Origin: Kingdonia uniflora
Taxonomy: Eukaryota; Streptophyta; Magnoliopsida; Ranunculales; Circaeasteraceae
Direction: 5' to 3'
Length of the DNA stretch: 64,000 nucleotides
Assembly (NCBI GenBank): GCA_014058105.1
Contig: JACGCM010000715.1
Coordinates: 4,340,001-4,404,000 of the forward strand
Shown: in pieces, positions 45,497 through 57,676 of the stretch
Position numbering within the stretch: position 1 is the stretch's first letter
Layout of the letters: every line of letters begins with the position of its first letter
Notes under the pieces: generated by a model
The model's input: the letters and a program-made list of their open reading frames with translations, nothing else
Database searches by the model: none
Told to the model about the DNA's origin: nothing
Program-made: the position numbers and the translations under genes

Positions 45497-48400
45497 ACTT
45501 AATCTGAGAGAATTCGCTATGCCTCTGAGCGACGATTGGCGATTAAGATAGCTGAAGTGCGAGAGCAGATCTTTGGCTTGCTAGATTATGATGATGACTT
45601 ATCTGTATTCGAGTATTAATTTGAAGGTTTAGATTGGATGGGTAGGGAACTTGAGTTAGGACGTCGCTTCTATGAGGAGCTATTCAGGGAAGTGATTATG
45701 AAGTCTTCAGCTCGAAAAAAGACTGTAAGAGTAATTGTTGAAGAAGCGATCGAGTTGGAAGATGTGAGGATTTCTGGGGACGGACTGATTAGGTTTGGCT
45801 CCCCAGGATATCTGGGATGTTTCAAGTGTAATTGTATTTGAGGGAGTGAATTGCATGAGGTCGAATAACTGCCAAGGAAATGTAATTATAATGAAGTTTA
45901 AATCTATCCCATTTTGTTGCAAATGTTGTTATGACTATTTTGAAAAAAGCATTTAAAATTTTAAAATGTTAGAGCTTAGGAAATGACACCGGCACTTCTA
46001 TAAGTAGTAGTAACCAGAATAGAAAAAGTAGGTAGCATTGTTTTTTGTCTCTTGTGTCAGTGTAGGGAAAGTTCAATTACGTGTAAGTGTTGAGTCATCA
46101 TGAGTGTGAGGAGGTTAGAGGAAGATTTGGGTAATAGAGATGAGAATAAAATAAAATATAGGGCCGAGGGCAATGATGGGAAGGTATTTTCACCGAAAGG
46201 TACAAAATGTTTGGCATTAATTGTGGAAGGGACGCCTGAGTTCCAAAACCTAGAACGGCTTGTACGAGGCCCAATAACTGCCAGCAGTTAGAGAGAAAGA
46301 CTATAAATAATGCTTTATCTTCTTTATTGAAACATTTATCAACTTCTGAAAAATTGAAGAATAGAGAAAGAGGAAAGAGAAAAAATATTAGAGATTCTTA
46401 TGAGAGGTTAGACTAGAGTAATCAACAATCAAGGCAAGAGAAGGTTGGAAAGCCTGAGTCATGAAGGTGGTTGTATAGTTGTATTGTAAAGGAAAGATTT
46501 GACGCTTCTTCAGATTCGTTTTTAGGAGTTAAAGATCAGTAGATGTTTTTGTGATATCGTTGATGTGTGCATTTAAAAGTTTTTTGTGGTTTCTCAAATT
46601 TCAAAAAATTGCTATTTATAGTAATTTTTAAAAATCTATTTGATATATGTGTATAAAAAAGATGCGAATGATATATGTATAATGTATGTATAGAAGATAA
46701 TGATAGAATACTTGGACTTGATGTAGGTTGAGCGTGAGGATTATTTACGTAGAGTCACACCTAATCAGTGCCGCAATTGATATGGAGAGTTCACATGTTA
46801 TGGAGGCCTTGACCTCTGGTCATTCAGGTTAAGTCTAAAAATGTAAAATATGATAGGGAGAACAAAGTAGGAGTGGTTCAATTTCCTAATTTCCCTGGAC
46901 AATTGATATCATACCCTCCGAACTCCGATGTGTTTAGAGTGTTTTGTAAATCAAATACTCTTATAGGAGTAAGATGGTTGAATTTTGTAGAACATCCTGG
47001 TAGGCAGTTTAGAAGATGTATAGTAGGATCTGTGGAGGAGCATTTCTTCCTGTTGGCTGATTTTGAGAAGGAGAAATTAGACTGGGGAATAGATGAACCG
47101 ATCTCCTTGGAGTATTATGATGGGAATGTCCAAGGTTACCTGGAAGAGGGGTTTTCTCTATTACCTGTCTCAGTTGGAGTATGGGTTGAGTCTGCCTCTG
47201 AGCAATCTTGCGAAAGGGATAATGAATATCAAAGGAGCATATCTTGCCCAGCTTAACAAGAACATGTAGGAGGTAATACATGTCTATGAGAGTTTGAATA
47301 AATTATTGGAGGAGAATGAGGTAGAGAGGAGAATATCTTCTGAAGATGTGTTACCTTTTTATCTAGCGAAGAATTATTCTGCAAGTGGAGGAACATATTT
47401 CTTTACGAGCTTGTCTCGGCCTCTTTTCTTCGATCTGAATTCAGCAAATCGAATGTGGAATGATAATGTTATTTGGGTGAAAGGTGATTGCCTTCAAAGA
47501 GATGATGAAGAACCTATGAAACTTCAATATAGAACTATGAAAAAATGTAAGTGTAATAACATATAATATTGAACTGTCAAAATTAAATGTTGTTTTGCTA
47601 TTAATAATGTGTTATTGCTTGACAGGTCCTTCGTCGAAGGTGAAGAAGAAGAAGTCCCTGTTAGATACTGTTGCCCAAGAAGGGGTTGAGCTCGAGGTAG
47701 TGGTGAAAGACCTCGGTATTAATAGAAATAAATGTGCAAACAGTAGGTCTGAGAAAGTTCAAAAGTCTTAAGCAACGAGACTTATGACGGGTGTTGGCGG
47801 CAACAAGAAGAGGGGAGCTGATGGAGAGAGATGAGTATTTTGCCAAAGGCCTCTAGAGTAGATTTTGCGGACGTGCTAGAGTCTACCACGTCAAGCAAGC
47901 TCGCTCAGGAATTTCTAAAAAATATGATGTTGAAGCGTGGCTTGATCTTTGGAACCACGGGGAGTGGTGAGGTCGAGGGAGGGGCGAAAAAGAGAAGGGT
48001 AGATCCTTCTTCAAAACTTATTGGGGCGAAGGACGCAAAGAATTAACCTGGTATGGAAGATGAGTTGAAAACGTTAGAGGATAGGGTGAGGCTTACATCT
48101 CACAAGTGTGTGGAGGAGATGAGCAAAGTGGTAAGTTTGATAACTGAATTCTTTATGAATTTTATATAGTGATTAGAGCCAAAAATGTGTTCGATTTGAT
48201 TTTTTTTGTTATTTTTTTTGTAGGCCGGTCAATTGATAAAGGGGATCTACCTCGGGATTGATGAAAAAGTTGAGCTCAAGAGTGGGAAGGCAAAGCTCGG
48301 GAAGGAGGTAGCTCCATTAAAATCCGATTTGGTTTGGGAGGGGAAGCGACTGAATTTTGTGAAGGTTGTGCAAGAGGTGAAGATTAGCAAGCTAACAGAA

Positions 48401-50684
48401 GTAGCGGGGAATAATCTGGAAGAGATGGTAGTCCAGCGTGATAGACTTGGGCACCACCTTCTCAAAATGAGGTACTCCAAAACTGAGGTGAATGACATTA
48501 TGGAGGATACCTACGTTGAAGAGGAGGAGGATAGGGCTGATGGGGCTAGAGTTATAAGAGGGTATGATAGTGTCTCTCCCCAAACTGAGCGAGAGAACCT
48601 AGTGGATGATATTATAAACCCAGAGAATGAGAATTGGAATGATACGGTAGAGTAAAATGGTTGACTTTTTGGTTGTGTGATTATGAGGGGTTTGTGAACT
48701 GTAACTATATGGATCAATGTAGGATAAATTTCTGTAGGCTAAGTGATGTTTGTAAATCTTGTTTCTAGGAACATAAGGATATGTGCCTCAGAATAAAAGA
48801 ATTTGAGAATGAGCTCACTAAAGAGAAAGACGCCGTAGCATCCCATTGACTTCACAAGCAGAGTTACATGTTAGAAAAGAGCAAGAAATATTTGACTTGT
48901 ATACTGCATTACTCTATAGCTACAAAGAAAAAATTAGAGCATAGAGACAGAGCAAAAACATGTTAATAGTTTAAGGGCAATGGTACTCAATTGTGTGTAG
49001 ATAATATCAAAGTGTTGAAAAGTTTAGAACATAGAGAATGTGTACCTTAAAATTGGAAGTATATGTTATTGTTCATCGAACTGGGATCATACTTCGACCT
49101 TAAGTTTTAGAAGCAGTTTCATACAGTAGATATCAAAAAATAGAAATTATGTTAAAAAAAGATTTTTCTATGTATTGAGTGAGTGTTCTTGAATCGAACT
49201 TGATGTATTGTATCTGTGATATGAAGGTCGACCTAGAGTCAACTCGTTTGAACGAAGAAGAAACACGCCAATATAACCAAGAGTTTACAGTGTAGTTTGA
49301 TAGAATGAGAGAGGCAAATGAAGTTAAGGAGAATCAACACATAAATGTACATTTCAAGTTTATCGAGGCAACACAAACTATTGATGACCTCACTTGGAAG
49401 ATCGAGGAGAAGGGCGCCAAAATTAGTAAGAGGCCGAAAGAACTCACAGAGACGGAAGAAGAGATAGCAAAACTCAAAAGCTGGAATATTGTGCTGATGG
49501 TAAAGAGTAAGGGGGCTGACATTGCTCGATACCGTATCCAGGTGTTAGAAACATCAGAGAAAGAGTTATGCCATTTTGTGGCCAGTTTGAAAGACCAAAT
49601 GATCAGTGAAATAAACAAACAGGAGCAGACTCGAGCTGATTTAGTGAGTACCAGGAGCGAACTAGAGCAATTGAAGAATAAAATAATTAAGAAAGATAGC
49701 GAGCTGAAGAGAGCTAGAGATGACCTATCTAACTCCAAAATTATGGTTGAGCAGTTGACTATAGTTTTACCCGCTAAAGATATAGAGTTCCGGTTGGTGT
49801 AAAGAAAATGTGATAAGTTGAATAAGTGGGTGGTACTATTGAAGACCGATTTGGCTCAAACCAATTCACGCGTAAAAAATGTCGAGGCTGGCGGGCGCTC
49901 GAGGAAAAATAAATGTGATGCTAGGGTCTCCATTGTTCAAGGGGATGTGGTTAGCCTATCATCTCAAATAAGAGAGCTGGAGGGAAATGTAGCTCAAACT
50001 CAAGGTCACATACAAAAAGAAAATGAGTAGTTAAGGGTGTGTCAAAGTAAGTTGGATGTCGCTCATGTCAGGGAACAGGAGTTAGAGCGGGTAAATAGAG
50101 GTAAGGATATTTTAATAAGGAAAAAAGATGATTTGTTAAAGAATTCCCTGCTAGGGTAGGTGCTGAAAGAGAGCTTGAGGAACTTCGTGCTCAGGTGGTA
50201 GAATTGAGGACGATGAACCAAGCTGAATCAGATAAAGCAGATGAGAAGGCGATGTACCATATAAATCTTATGTCCTGCATAGATAGCCGTCTGGAATGGC
50301 ATGAAGCACAGTACAAGAAGTTACTAGAGCGCCTTCAGAAAGTGAGAGTTAATTTTGCCAAGGCAATTATCCCCGAAGTATCGCGCTCAGAGATGCTAAA
50401 GGTAATTATTGCCTATTTTATTGAAAAGGTGAGAAGGCTTGAGTTAGAGAGAGATACCTTGTACGACTATTTGTGGGATAGAGGATGTATTTGTAGAGCT
50501 GATGTAGATCGAGGAAACTTTATGAACTTCATGGAAACGAAGTTAGGTTCTTGATCTTTTGAATTGGTAGAGCAAGGCAGGATTCCTGTGGCTGCTCGAG
50601 CTGAAAATTTTATGTTTGATAATCCTCTTGTTATAGGGGATAACGTAGCTGACCTCCTATCAGCAGAACATAATCTTTTGTAGC
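45497..50684 (+). pseudogene. Tat2 antisense extra gene, multi-exon, coiled-coil protein
   Basis: A spliced gene is read opposite to Tat2 gag-pol. Likely exon material: 45497-45838 (RIRYASERRLAIKIAEV, ELELGRRFYEELFRE); 46855-47256 (FPNFPGQLISYPPNSDVF, GRQFRRCIVGSVEEHFFLLA); 47280-47546. A GTAAGTG donor and GACAG acceptor (intron 47547-47625) join in frame to a Lys-rich exon ending at 48130. Intron 48131-48223 (GTAAGT..TGTAG) leads to an acidic exon to 48646, and intron 48647-48768 to a short exon. The last long exon (49227-50684) is a coiled coil of over 400 codons (TETEEEIAKLKSWN, TRSELEQLKNKIIKKDSELK, ELERVNRGKDILIRKKDDL). It then shows GCICRADVDRGNFMNFMETK and an end DNVADLLSAEHNLL. Its frame has about four stops and one frameshift. 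I do not recognise a function; similar coiled-coil extra ORFs occur in Tat elements. Confidence 0.6.
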
Positions 50685-50725
50685 GGCTGTATATGTAATC
50701 TGTAAAAGTATCTGTTACAGACATA

Positions 50726-51345
50726 TTGAGAGATGAAAACTAGTTTTACCTTTGCTTTATCTTATGCCTGGTAGAGTTCTTTGATTAAAAACTAGTATTA
50801 CCTTCATTTTAATCATAGAGTATGTATAGAGTTTGATTGAAAGCTAGTTTTACCTTTGCTTTACCTTATGTCTGGTAGAGTTCTTTGATTATAGACTAGT
50901 ATTACCTTCATTTTAATCGTAGAGTATGTATAGAGTTTGATTGAAAGCTAGTTTTACCTTTTCTTTAATCGCTATAATTGTCACAGCCATATTGAGAGAT
51001 GAAAGCTAGATTTACCTTTGCTTTATCTTATGTCTGGAAGAGTTCTTTGATTGAAAACTAGTATTACCTTTGTTTTAATCACAGAGTATGGATAGAGTTT
51101 GATTGAAAGCTAGCTTTACCTTTACTTTAATCGGTATAATTGTCGTAGCCACATTGAGAGATGATAACTAGTTTTACCTTTGCTTTATTTTATGTCTGGT
51201 AGAGTTCTTTAATTGAAAACTAGAATTACTTTAGTTTTAATCGAAGAATATGTATAAAGTACGGTTTGTAAGCTAATTTTACCTTGGCCTTAAACTGAAT
51301 AGAGGTCGATTGAAAGCTAGTATTACCTTTACTTTAATCTATGTA
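50726..51345. repeat. Tat2 post-integrase tandem repeats
   Basis: Imperfect repeats are built on GAAAGCTAGTTTTACCTTTGCTTTA and TAGAGTTCTTTGATT, with a larger unit beginning ATTGAGAGATGA at about 50726, 50991 and 51153. They sit between the antisense gene end (50684) and the integrase end (about 51500), exactly as in Tat1 but with unrelated sequence. Confidence 0.88.
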
Positions 51346-52600
51346 TTGTCTGCATAAGTAGAGAGTTGTGTGGGAAAAAACTTAGAAGTTTTTATTGAAT
51401 AGAATAGAATATACATTGTATGGAGATAAAAATCTCACTTTTGGAATAGAAAGAACGAGAATTTGAAGTGTAGTGATGAACTTAACGATAATACTATTTT
51501 AGTCGCCTTGTATTCCATAGAGTTTAGATTCAAACATCGTGCCCAATCATGAGATAATATGATCCTAGACTAGTGATTAGGAATGGATCCTCCCAGTTTT
51601 CTGGCATATGCCTCTTTGCGGTGTGGAAGGATTTCTTAGAGGACAAGATCGTCGATTTGGACGGTATAACTTCAGACTCTTCTGTTGTACGAACTAGCTA
51701 GCATATGGTGATATCGACCTAGATTGGCAATAATGCATTCCCTAGTCTCATCAATCCAATTCATGTTGTAGGCTAATTCAAACTCATTTTCTTCGTCGGT
51801 AAGCTCATAACCTTTGATTGGATGATGGTAATCTGTTGGAATGGCAGCTTCTGTGCCATAAGCGAGAAGGAATGGGGTACAGTTAGTTGATTAACGTGGA
51901 GTGGTATGGTATGCCCACAAGACATGAGGGAGCTCTCAGATCCAGTTTCCTTTTTCCTATGAGTAAAGCCTTATCTCAAGTCCATCCATGATGGTTTTAT
52001 TAGTGATTTTAGCTTGGCCATTGCCATGAAGGCACTAGGGATTCGATGGTGAGTGGATGATATTGTATTTGTTGAGGAAAGCTGCGACTTTTTCTCTAAC
52101 GAATTATGGCCCATTATCGAAACAAATTAGGTGGGGGCCTCCAAACCGAGTAATGATGTGTTCCAAGATAAAAGAGATGACCTCTTCTTCTCAAGTTCGG
52201 CAGAGTAGAACTGCTTCTCCCCATTTTATGAAATAATCTGTAGCAATGAGTAGGTACTGTCGGTTACCTAGAGTATTTGGAAATTCCTCGACAAGATCAT
52301 GTACCTACCGTTTGAATGGCCAGAACACTTTGCTTGCATGTAGTTCGAGCGCAGGTGCGCAGACTATTTTCCCATGTCGTTGACATGCATCACATTTGCG
52401 TGAGTATTCTTCTACTTGTTCGCGCATGCCTATCCAGAGTACTCCTTGTGTAATGGCTTTGTTATCGAGTGATCGACCTGTGGCATGGGAGCCACAAGTC
52501 TTTTCATGTAAATCTCTAAGCATTTCATCTATTTTCTTTCTTGAGAGGCACTTAAGGTAAGTCCCCATGATTGAATGACAATATAACAAGCCGCTTTGAT
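51346..52600 (-). pseudogene. Tat2 integrase
   Basis: The zinc domain is intact: DLHEKTCGSHATGR and CDACQRHGK (52305-52590). The core is broken by stops: the first catalytic block reads VHDLVEEFP after a stop in place of the usual Trp, the second is CFDNGP, and the Glu block reads GQAKITNKTI with Lys for Glu (52008-52010). The C-terminal part shows WAYHTTPR, LLAYGTEAAIP and NEFELAYNMNWIDETRE down to about 51500. At least eight stops are present. The last 150 bases toward the repeats hold no recognisable sequence. Confidence 0.83.
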
Positions 52601-53240
52601 TTGAGTAGCGCCTTGAGTTTTTGATGAGCTGTCGGTGCTCTTTTGGATCGGTTGGAAGGGTTCCTTTGTATTTGTTGTAGGTGCCGAGGTAGGCTAGTTT
52701 TTGTACCTGAGACCCCGGCTAGATAAGCCAAGTAATTGGCATGTTTGTTTTCATCTCGTGGAAGATAATCAAGAGTTGCTTACATAAACTGGCTCATCCT
52801 ATCTGTAATGAGGGATGTATATTCGATCATCTTGCCATTCTTCTTATATTTCTCATAGTAATTGTGGTCGATAAGTAGATAATCTATGAAGACTGAGAGT
52901 TTTGGGAAGCCGAGCTCAAGTACGAGGTCGAGTCCATGAATGAGAGCTACGTATACGGTGACTTTATTGGAGGCTTCAAAATCCAAATGGATTGATTTCT
53001 TGATTCTGTCGTTAGGAGAGGTAATAAATACGATTCCAATTCCTGACCCTACGGGTCCTGCTAAATAATCTTTAAGAAGTCTCCACCATTTCCTTGTAAC
53101 CCATTCAGCTCGCTCGTCAAATACTTTTGTGGGTGAATCTTCTGTAATTTCTTCTGCAAGGTCAGGATCGTGCTCCTCACACTCGCGATCTTCTAGTGGA
53201 AAATCCATGAGAAAATTGACAACGGCCTGACTCTTTTATG
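52601..53240 (-). pseudogene. Tat2 second, archaeal-type RNase H
   Basis: The open frame 53208-52780 begins with the acidic linker PLEDRECEEHDPDLAEE, then DYLAGPVGSGIGIVFI, SNDRIKKSIHLDFEAS, YVALIHGLDLVLELGF and KLSVFIDYLLIDHNYY, ending ITDRMSQFM. It corresponds to the Tat-specific RNase H seen in Tat1 and Tat3. The usual FTDGSA start reads LKDYLA and the Glu of the middle helix is Val, so activity is unlikely. The tail with the HYPRGENRHAD-like block follows in another frame (PRDENKHANYL, about 52730-52770). Confidence 0.75.
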
Positions 53241-54450
53241 AATGTCATTGTTCGAACTTGATATCATGCTCTCCTAAACTGACTGACCATTGCTGTACTC
53301 ACCTGGATTTTTCTTTTTTGGACAAAACTTCCCGGAGTGGGTAGATCGCCATGACTTTGACAGAATGTGCTTGGAAGTAGTGCTTAAGTTTATGTGAAGT
53401 ATAAACACGAGTTAGAAGGAGTTTCTCGATATTTTAAACGTCATTTCCACTAAAGTGAAGGTTTTGCTGATGAAGTAGACTGGCTTCTCATTCTTCCCTA
53501 TAATTCGAATGAGAACTGAACTGATAAAAGTATTTGTAACTGCTAAGTATATGATTATTTCCTTATTATCTATTGGGGTGCTCATAATGGGAGACTTCCC
53601 CAAATAGGTTTTGAGTTCTAGAAAAGCTATCTCGCATTCTGATGTCCATTGGATCTATGCGTTGGGCTGAACTTTTCCTCATTTCTTACAACTGCGGAGT
53701 AGTAGGAACAACTAACGACAGGGATCTTAAGATTTAGAAATATATCGGTTGATAGTGGCAATCTTACCGGCGAGTTTTTGTACGTCTTTTTTCCTCTTTG
53801 GAGATGGCATGTTGAGGAGAGCTCGAATATGATCCGGATCGGCCTCAATCCTCTTCTTGCTGATGAGATGGCCGAGGAATTAGCCTGAATGTCTTCCGAA
53901 TTAATACTTATCTAGATTGAGTCACATCCTCTAAGATGGAAGAATATTGAATATTGTGTTATGATCTGTGATGTGGTTGATCAACTGTATGCCCTTACAC
54001 ACAGGAGATCATCAATGTAGACTTCCACAATTTTCCTAAGATGTGCTTTAAACATAGTAGTCACCAGCCGTTGATAAGTTGCACCCGTATTTTTAAGTTT
54101 GAAGGGTATGACTTTGTAGCAGTAAAGTCCTCTTTCAGTGATGAAAGTGGTATTTTCTTGATCTTCTTCCAAGAGAGGAATCTGATTGTTTCCAGAAGCA
54201 ACCTCTATCATAGATAAGATTTCGTGGCTTGCTGTTGAATCAAGAATTTGATGAATATTGAGAAGAGGGACACTGTCATTTGCAGTATATTTGTTTAGAT
54301 CTGTGAAATCTACACAAACTCGAACCTTTCCATTCTTTTTTGGGACAGTGACGATGTTGGATATCCAATATGGATACTTAGCTTCTTGAATGAATCCTAC
54401 TTTGATCAATTTCTTAATCTCCATGTTAACTTCATCTCAAAGACAAGGTG
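53241..54450 (-). pseudogene. Tat2 reverse transcriptase and first RNase H
   Basis: RT starts MEIKKLIKVGFIQEAKYPYW (54424), then SNIVTVPKKNGKVRVCVDFT, LLNIHQILDSTASHEILSMI, GLYCYKVIPFKLKNTGATYQ and VEVYIDDLLC with both catalytic Asp (about 54003-54025). A short deletion after the YIDD box shifts the frame. GHLISKKRIEADPDHIRALL and RNase H pieces (FLELKTYLGKSPIMSTP, EIIIYLAVTNTFISSVLIRI, KPVYFISKTFT) follow with several stops down to about 53240. The MDA motif before SGYNQ reads IEV, an additional loss. Confidence 0.83.
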
Positions 54451-55235
54451 ATAGTTGTCGTTGTTTCTGTTTGACCGGTGTGGTGTTGATGTGGATGGCC
54501 AATTTGAGACATGCCTTGGCCAGATCGACCCTAAGCATCACTTTGAAAGTTCATGCAAAAACATCTCGATTCAGTCATAAGAATTGAATGAAAGAATCCT
54601 TATCATGCTGGATCGGTTTGGTACCGATAAAATTACCTCTGCTAGGTCCATCAATGTTGATGTATTCTGTAGGCTCTTTTGTTGAAGGCTGATCATCAAG
54701 GTGATCAGCTTTCTGTAATTGCTATACAACATATCTTTCTGAGGTAACAAGAATGGCAGAGACGGTATTCTTGCAAGCTTGAGAAAGCTTTTGACTACCT
54801 TTGATTTCATAAATACCATTATTGTGTTTGAAGCAGAGTGCTTAATAATAGGTGGAAACGATCACTTCCATGTTGTGAATCCAGCGGCGGCCCATAATCT
54901 CGAGATAACGGGAATTTGCATTGATGATGTTGAAGGCGAAGTCGATTATGGTTGGTCCTACGGTAATAGGTAAAATGATCTAGCCTGCTCGTTCTTCTTT
55001 TGAACCATTGATTCTACTGATATCGGTGTCGCATGGAATAACTTATTTGGCCAATCCCATCTGGTCGATTATTCTCTAAAGGGGAATCTCAATACCACTT
55101 CTAGTATCGATCATCATTGTATACATGAAAAACTTCTTCATCTTGAGCATTATGTCTAATGCATCATGATATGAAAATTTGACATGACTAATGCCATAAT
55201 CTTTGAATGAGATCTCAAGCCGGCGATTGTTTGAC
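54451..55235 (-). pseudogene. Tat2 protease and pre-RT linker
   Basis: In broken frames one finds SHVKFSYHDALDIMLKMKKF, then MMIDTRSGIEIP, where the active-site DSGS reads DTRS, then ITVGPTIIDFAF and LEIMGRRWIHNMEVI (about 54860-55200). Together with Tat3, which has an intact DSGS, this shows the protease is dead in Tat2. The remainder is the linker to RT (54451-54800), with stops. Confidence 0.72.
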
Positions 55236-56990
55236 TCAGGTTAAAGCTTGGCTTTTTTTATCTTGAGGTGTGAGATCGCAGCATTCTGAAAGTCTCCTAC
55301 GCTTTAATCGGCATGAGTTATTGATATGATAAATTTTGATCATCTTGCTGCAGTACATGGTAGAGATGTTTCTCCTCAGCTTGATCTTTGACATGGACAA
55401 CTTCGAGCTGCTTCTTATACCTGCCATCCTTGTATGATTCCAGGTCGATAATGTATTTGAACATCTGTCCCTCCTTGAAATAAATTCCAGCATCATTTGT
55501 AAAGCATAACAGTTGTCAGTAGAATGATGGTTTACCTTGTGATACATGTAGTACAGGCGACTTTCAATTGGCTCCAATGGTTGAGAGGGACGGTATAACT
55601 TGTCCTTGGATAAGATTTGAAAAATTGTGGAGATTTGAATATTCATCTTCGGGGGGACTGGTTTAGGTAATGTGCGGCCTTTCTGAGGATTTCTTGTATT
55701 GCCATTGGAACGCTTTTGGTCACCCTGATCCTCCTTCGGTTCATTGTTTCGATCAGTAGTTAGACTTTCCATGGTTAGGATGGATTTAGTAGATTTAATC
55801 ATTTTGGACATCATCCTTTCCAGGTCGACATATCCATTGACCTTGGTGATCATATCCTGCAAGGTCACAAGTTTGTTGAAGAAGAGGTGCTCTTCGGTCT
55901 TGTAGTCAAGCTGAAGCGCGTTGGTGAAAGTAGTAACAATTGTTTTCATATCGAGATTGTCTTCTTTACGCGTGAGCTCCATAAACTTCATTGCAAAAGT
56001 CTCGAGCTTCTCTCCATGTAATTGTTTAAGACTAATAAGAGAATATAAATTCTCCTCCTTATTTTTGTTATGAGCATACGTCTTGATGAACTATTTCTGC
56101 AGCTGATCGAATGTGAGTATAAAATCATCAGGTAAAGAGTAGAACTACTAGAGCGGTTCTTTCTCTAGACTTATTGCGGATAGACGGCAGAGGATGTGGT
56201 TGAGATTGGAGTACAATCCCAATGAATGGTATTGTTGAATGTGCTCTTTTGGATCGGTATTCCTGTATTTACAAATTTTCTTAGTATGGAAACCTTTCGG
56301 CATTTCCATATCAAATAGTTCTTTGGCAATCAGACTTCCCTATAATTTCGTAAGGTCATCTGTAGTGCCTAGAACTTGCGCTTCAATCAACTCCTTGATG
56401 TGTTGATTCATATGCTCTTATATAATGCATTGCTTGAATAACTTGGCGAGGAGGTTTAAGATTATGAGTATCGGTTTCCTCACTCAAGCGATCACGTGCT
56501 GGAATTCAAGGTTGGGGTTGTTGTTCTCCATTCGGACGGTTGGAAAATCGGTGACCTCTGCTGGTTTCAAACTGAACTTCACCACCCTAATGAATGGAAG
56601 GTTGATGTTCTTGCTGAATATTTTGGGAAATAACTTTGTTGGTGGCTCCTTGAGGTCCCAATCTGTCCCGCACAGAAACCCGAGGGGTCTCTGGCACTTG
56701 ATCGCTATCCCTTGTTTAAGGAGCCTATTAAGTATCCTGCAGAACTTGTAATATAGTCTGTATGGTTGTCATCTGGCCTTCATGTCATTTGAACGCTGTC
56801 AAATAAGTTTGTCACTCATCTTCGAGCTTCTTCTCGCGGAGTTCTCGGTCAATAGTTAACTAAGGTTTGAGTTCATTATATTTCTCTATTTCGGCGTGGA
56901 GGATCACCTGTAGTTCTGTAAGTTATTCCAGCTCAACTGAAAGATCGAGCTGGATTCCGGTTTCTGGTCGTCTGGAAGTGACCATGATTA
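55236..56990 (-). pseudogene. Tat2 gag
   Basis: Gag begins MVTSRRPETGIQLDLSVEL near 56985, homologous to the Tat0 start. The N-terminal and linker parts are full of stops. The C-terminal half is open (55991-55236): FMELTRKEDNLDMKTIVTTF, NALQLDYKTEEHLFFNKL, LQDMITKVNGYVDLERMM, a basic linker, then YYMYHKVNHHSTDNCYALQ. That last block is the knuckle-like Cys/His end of Tat gag. This copy keeps the region deleted in Tat3 and interrupted in Tat0. Confidence 0.8.
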
Positions 56991-57042
56991 GAGATTGATA
57001 GTAGAGTGAATATATACCTTAGGATATCGTAAAAATGTCTTC

Positions 57043-57063
57043 TTTCCCACAAATGGGGCCAAA
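57043..57063 (-). promoter_or_regulatory. Tat2 primer binding site
   Basis: The minus strand reads TTTGGCCCCATTTGTGGGAA directly inside the LTR end CATTACA. It is the counterpart of TTTGGCACCGTCTGTGG in Tat0 and TTTGGCGCCGTGTGTGGG in Tat3. Confidence 0.75.
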
Positions 57064-57676
57064 TGTAATGGCCTAATTCGATAAGCTCAAGATAGCTCAG
57101 AATTAGCTTTTATACCAATATTCCTGTAATAAAAACTAATGTAAAGTAAGAAATGACACATATAATTTAACATAGAAAACCTTTGAATAGGTAAAAACCA
57201 CGACCTCGAGTTGAGGGTTTTAGTAATAGTAACTTTTACTACTTGAGGCTGATATCTTATTACAAGCGATCGCTCGAACTAGAAATACTTGATCTTGTAA
57301 CTAAGAAATTTGGTGTTTGAGAATCTAGAAAATATGGGTTTCTTGGTGATTTCTTATGTATTTTTCTGGTCCATGTCTCTTCTAGAACTTTTTCCTTATA
57401 TAGGTCTTGCCCGCAGTTCTCTATCGTGCTGAAGCACGTTCTCTAAACAATGTGGTAAGTGACGATTGACTGAATAACTGCTGAGTTTGTAAGAGACATG
57501 TGTCTTTGATTTGTTCATGCTTTTCTGTTGTCCTCGACCCACGTTTTTCATCAGTTCATGGTGCAGGTTTCAATGCTAAGTGTTTATGTCACGTGAAAAA
57601 TGCGTAAGTCTGATATGTAGGTAGTTCGAGTTGAAGATAGCTCGAATTGGGTTACGTCGAGGGATAGGTCCCTATA
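57064..57676 (-). repeat. Tat2 5' LTR
   Basis: A 613-bp LTR; on the minus strand it starts TATAGGGACCTATCCC (TG changed to TA) and ends GGCCATTACA. It is oriented opposite to the Tat3 LTR 460 bp away. Confidence 0.9.

Larger units (their letters stand above)
43774..57676 (-). mobile_element. Tat-lineage Ty3/gypsy retrotransposon, Tat2, 13.9 kb, defective
   Basis: Read on the minus strand: 5' LTR (57676-57064), primer binding site, gag, protease, RT, RNase H, second RNase H, integrase, tandem repeats, an antisense multi-exon gene, polypurine tract and a remnant of the 3' LTR (43953-43774). It belongs to the same family as Tat0 and Tat3 by LTR and gag-pol similarity. Gag and pol are riddled with stops. 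The 3' LTR was cut by the Tekay element, leaving about 180 bp. Confidence 0.85.
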
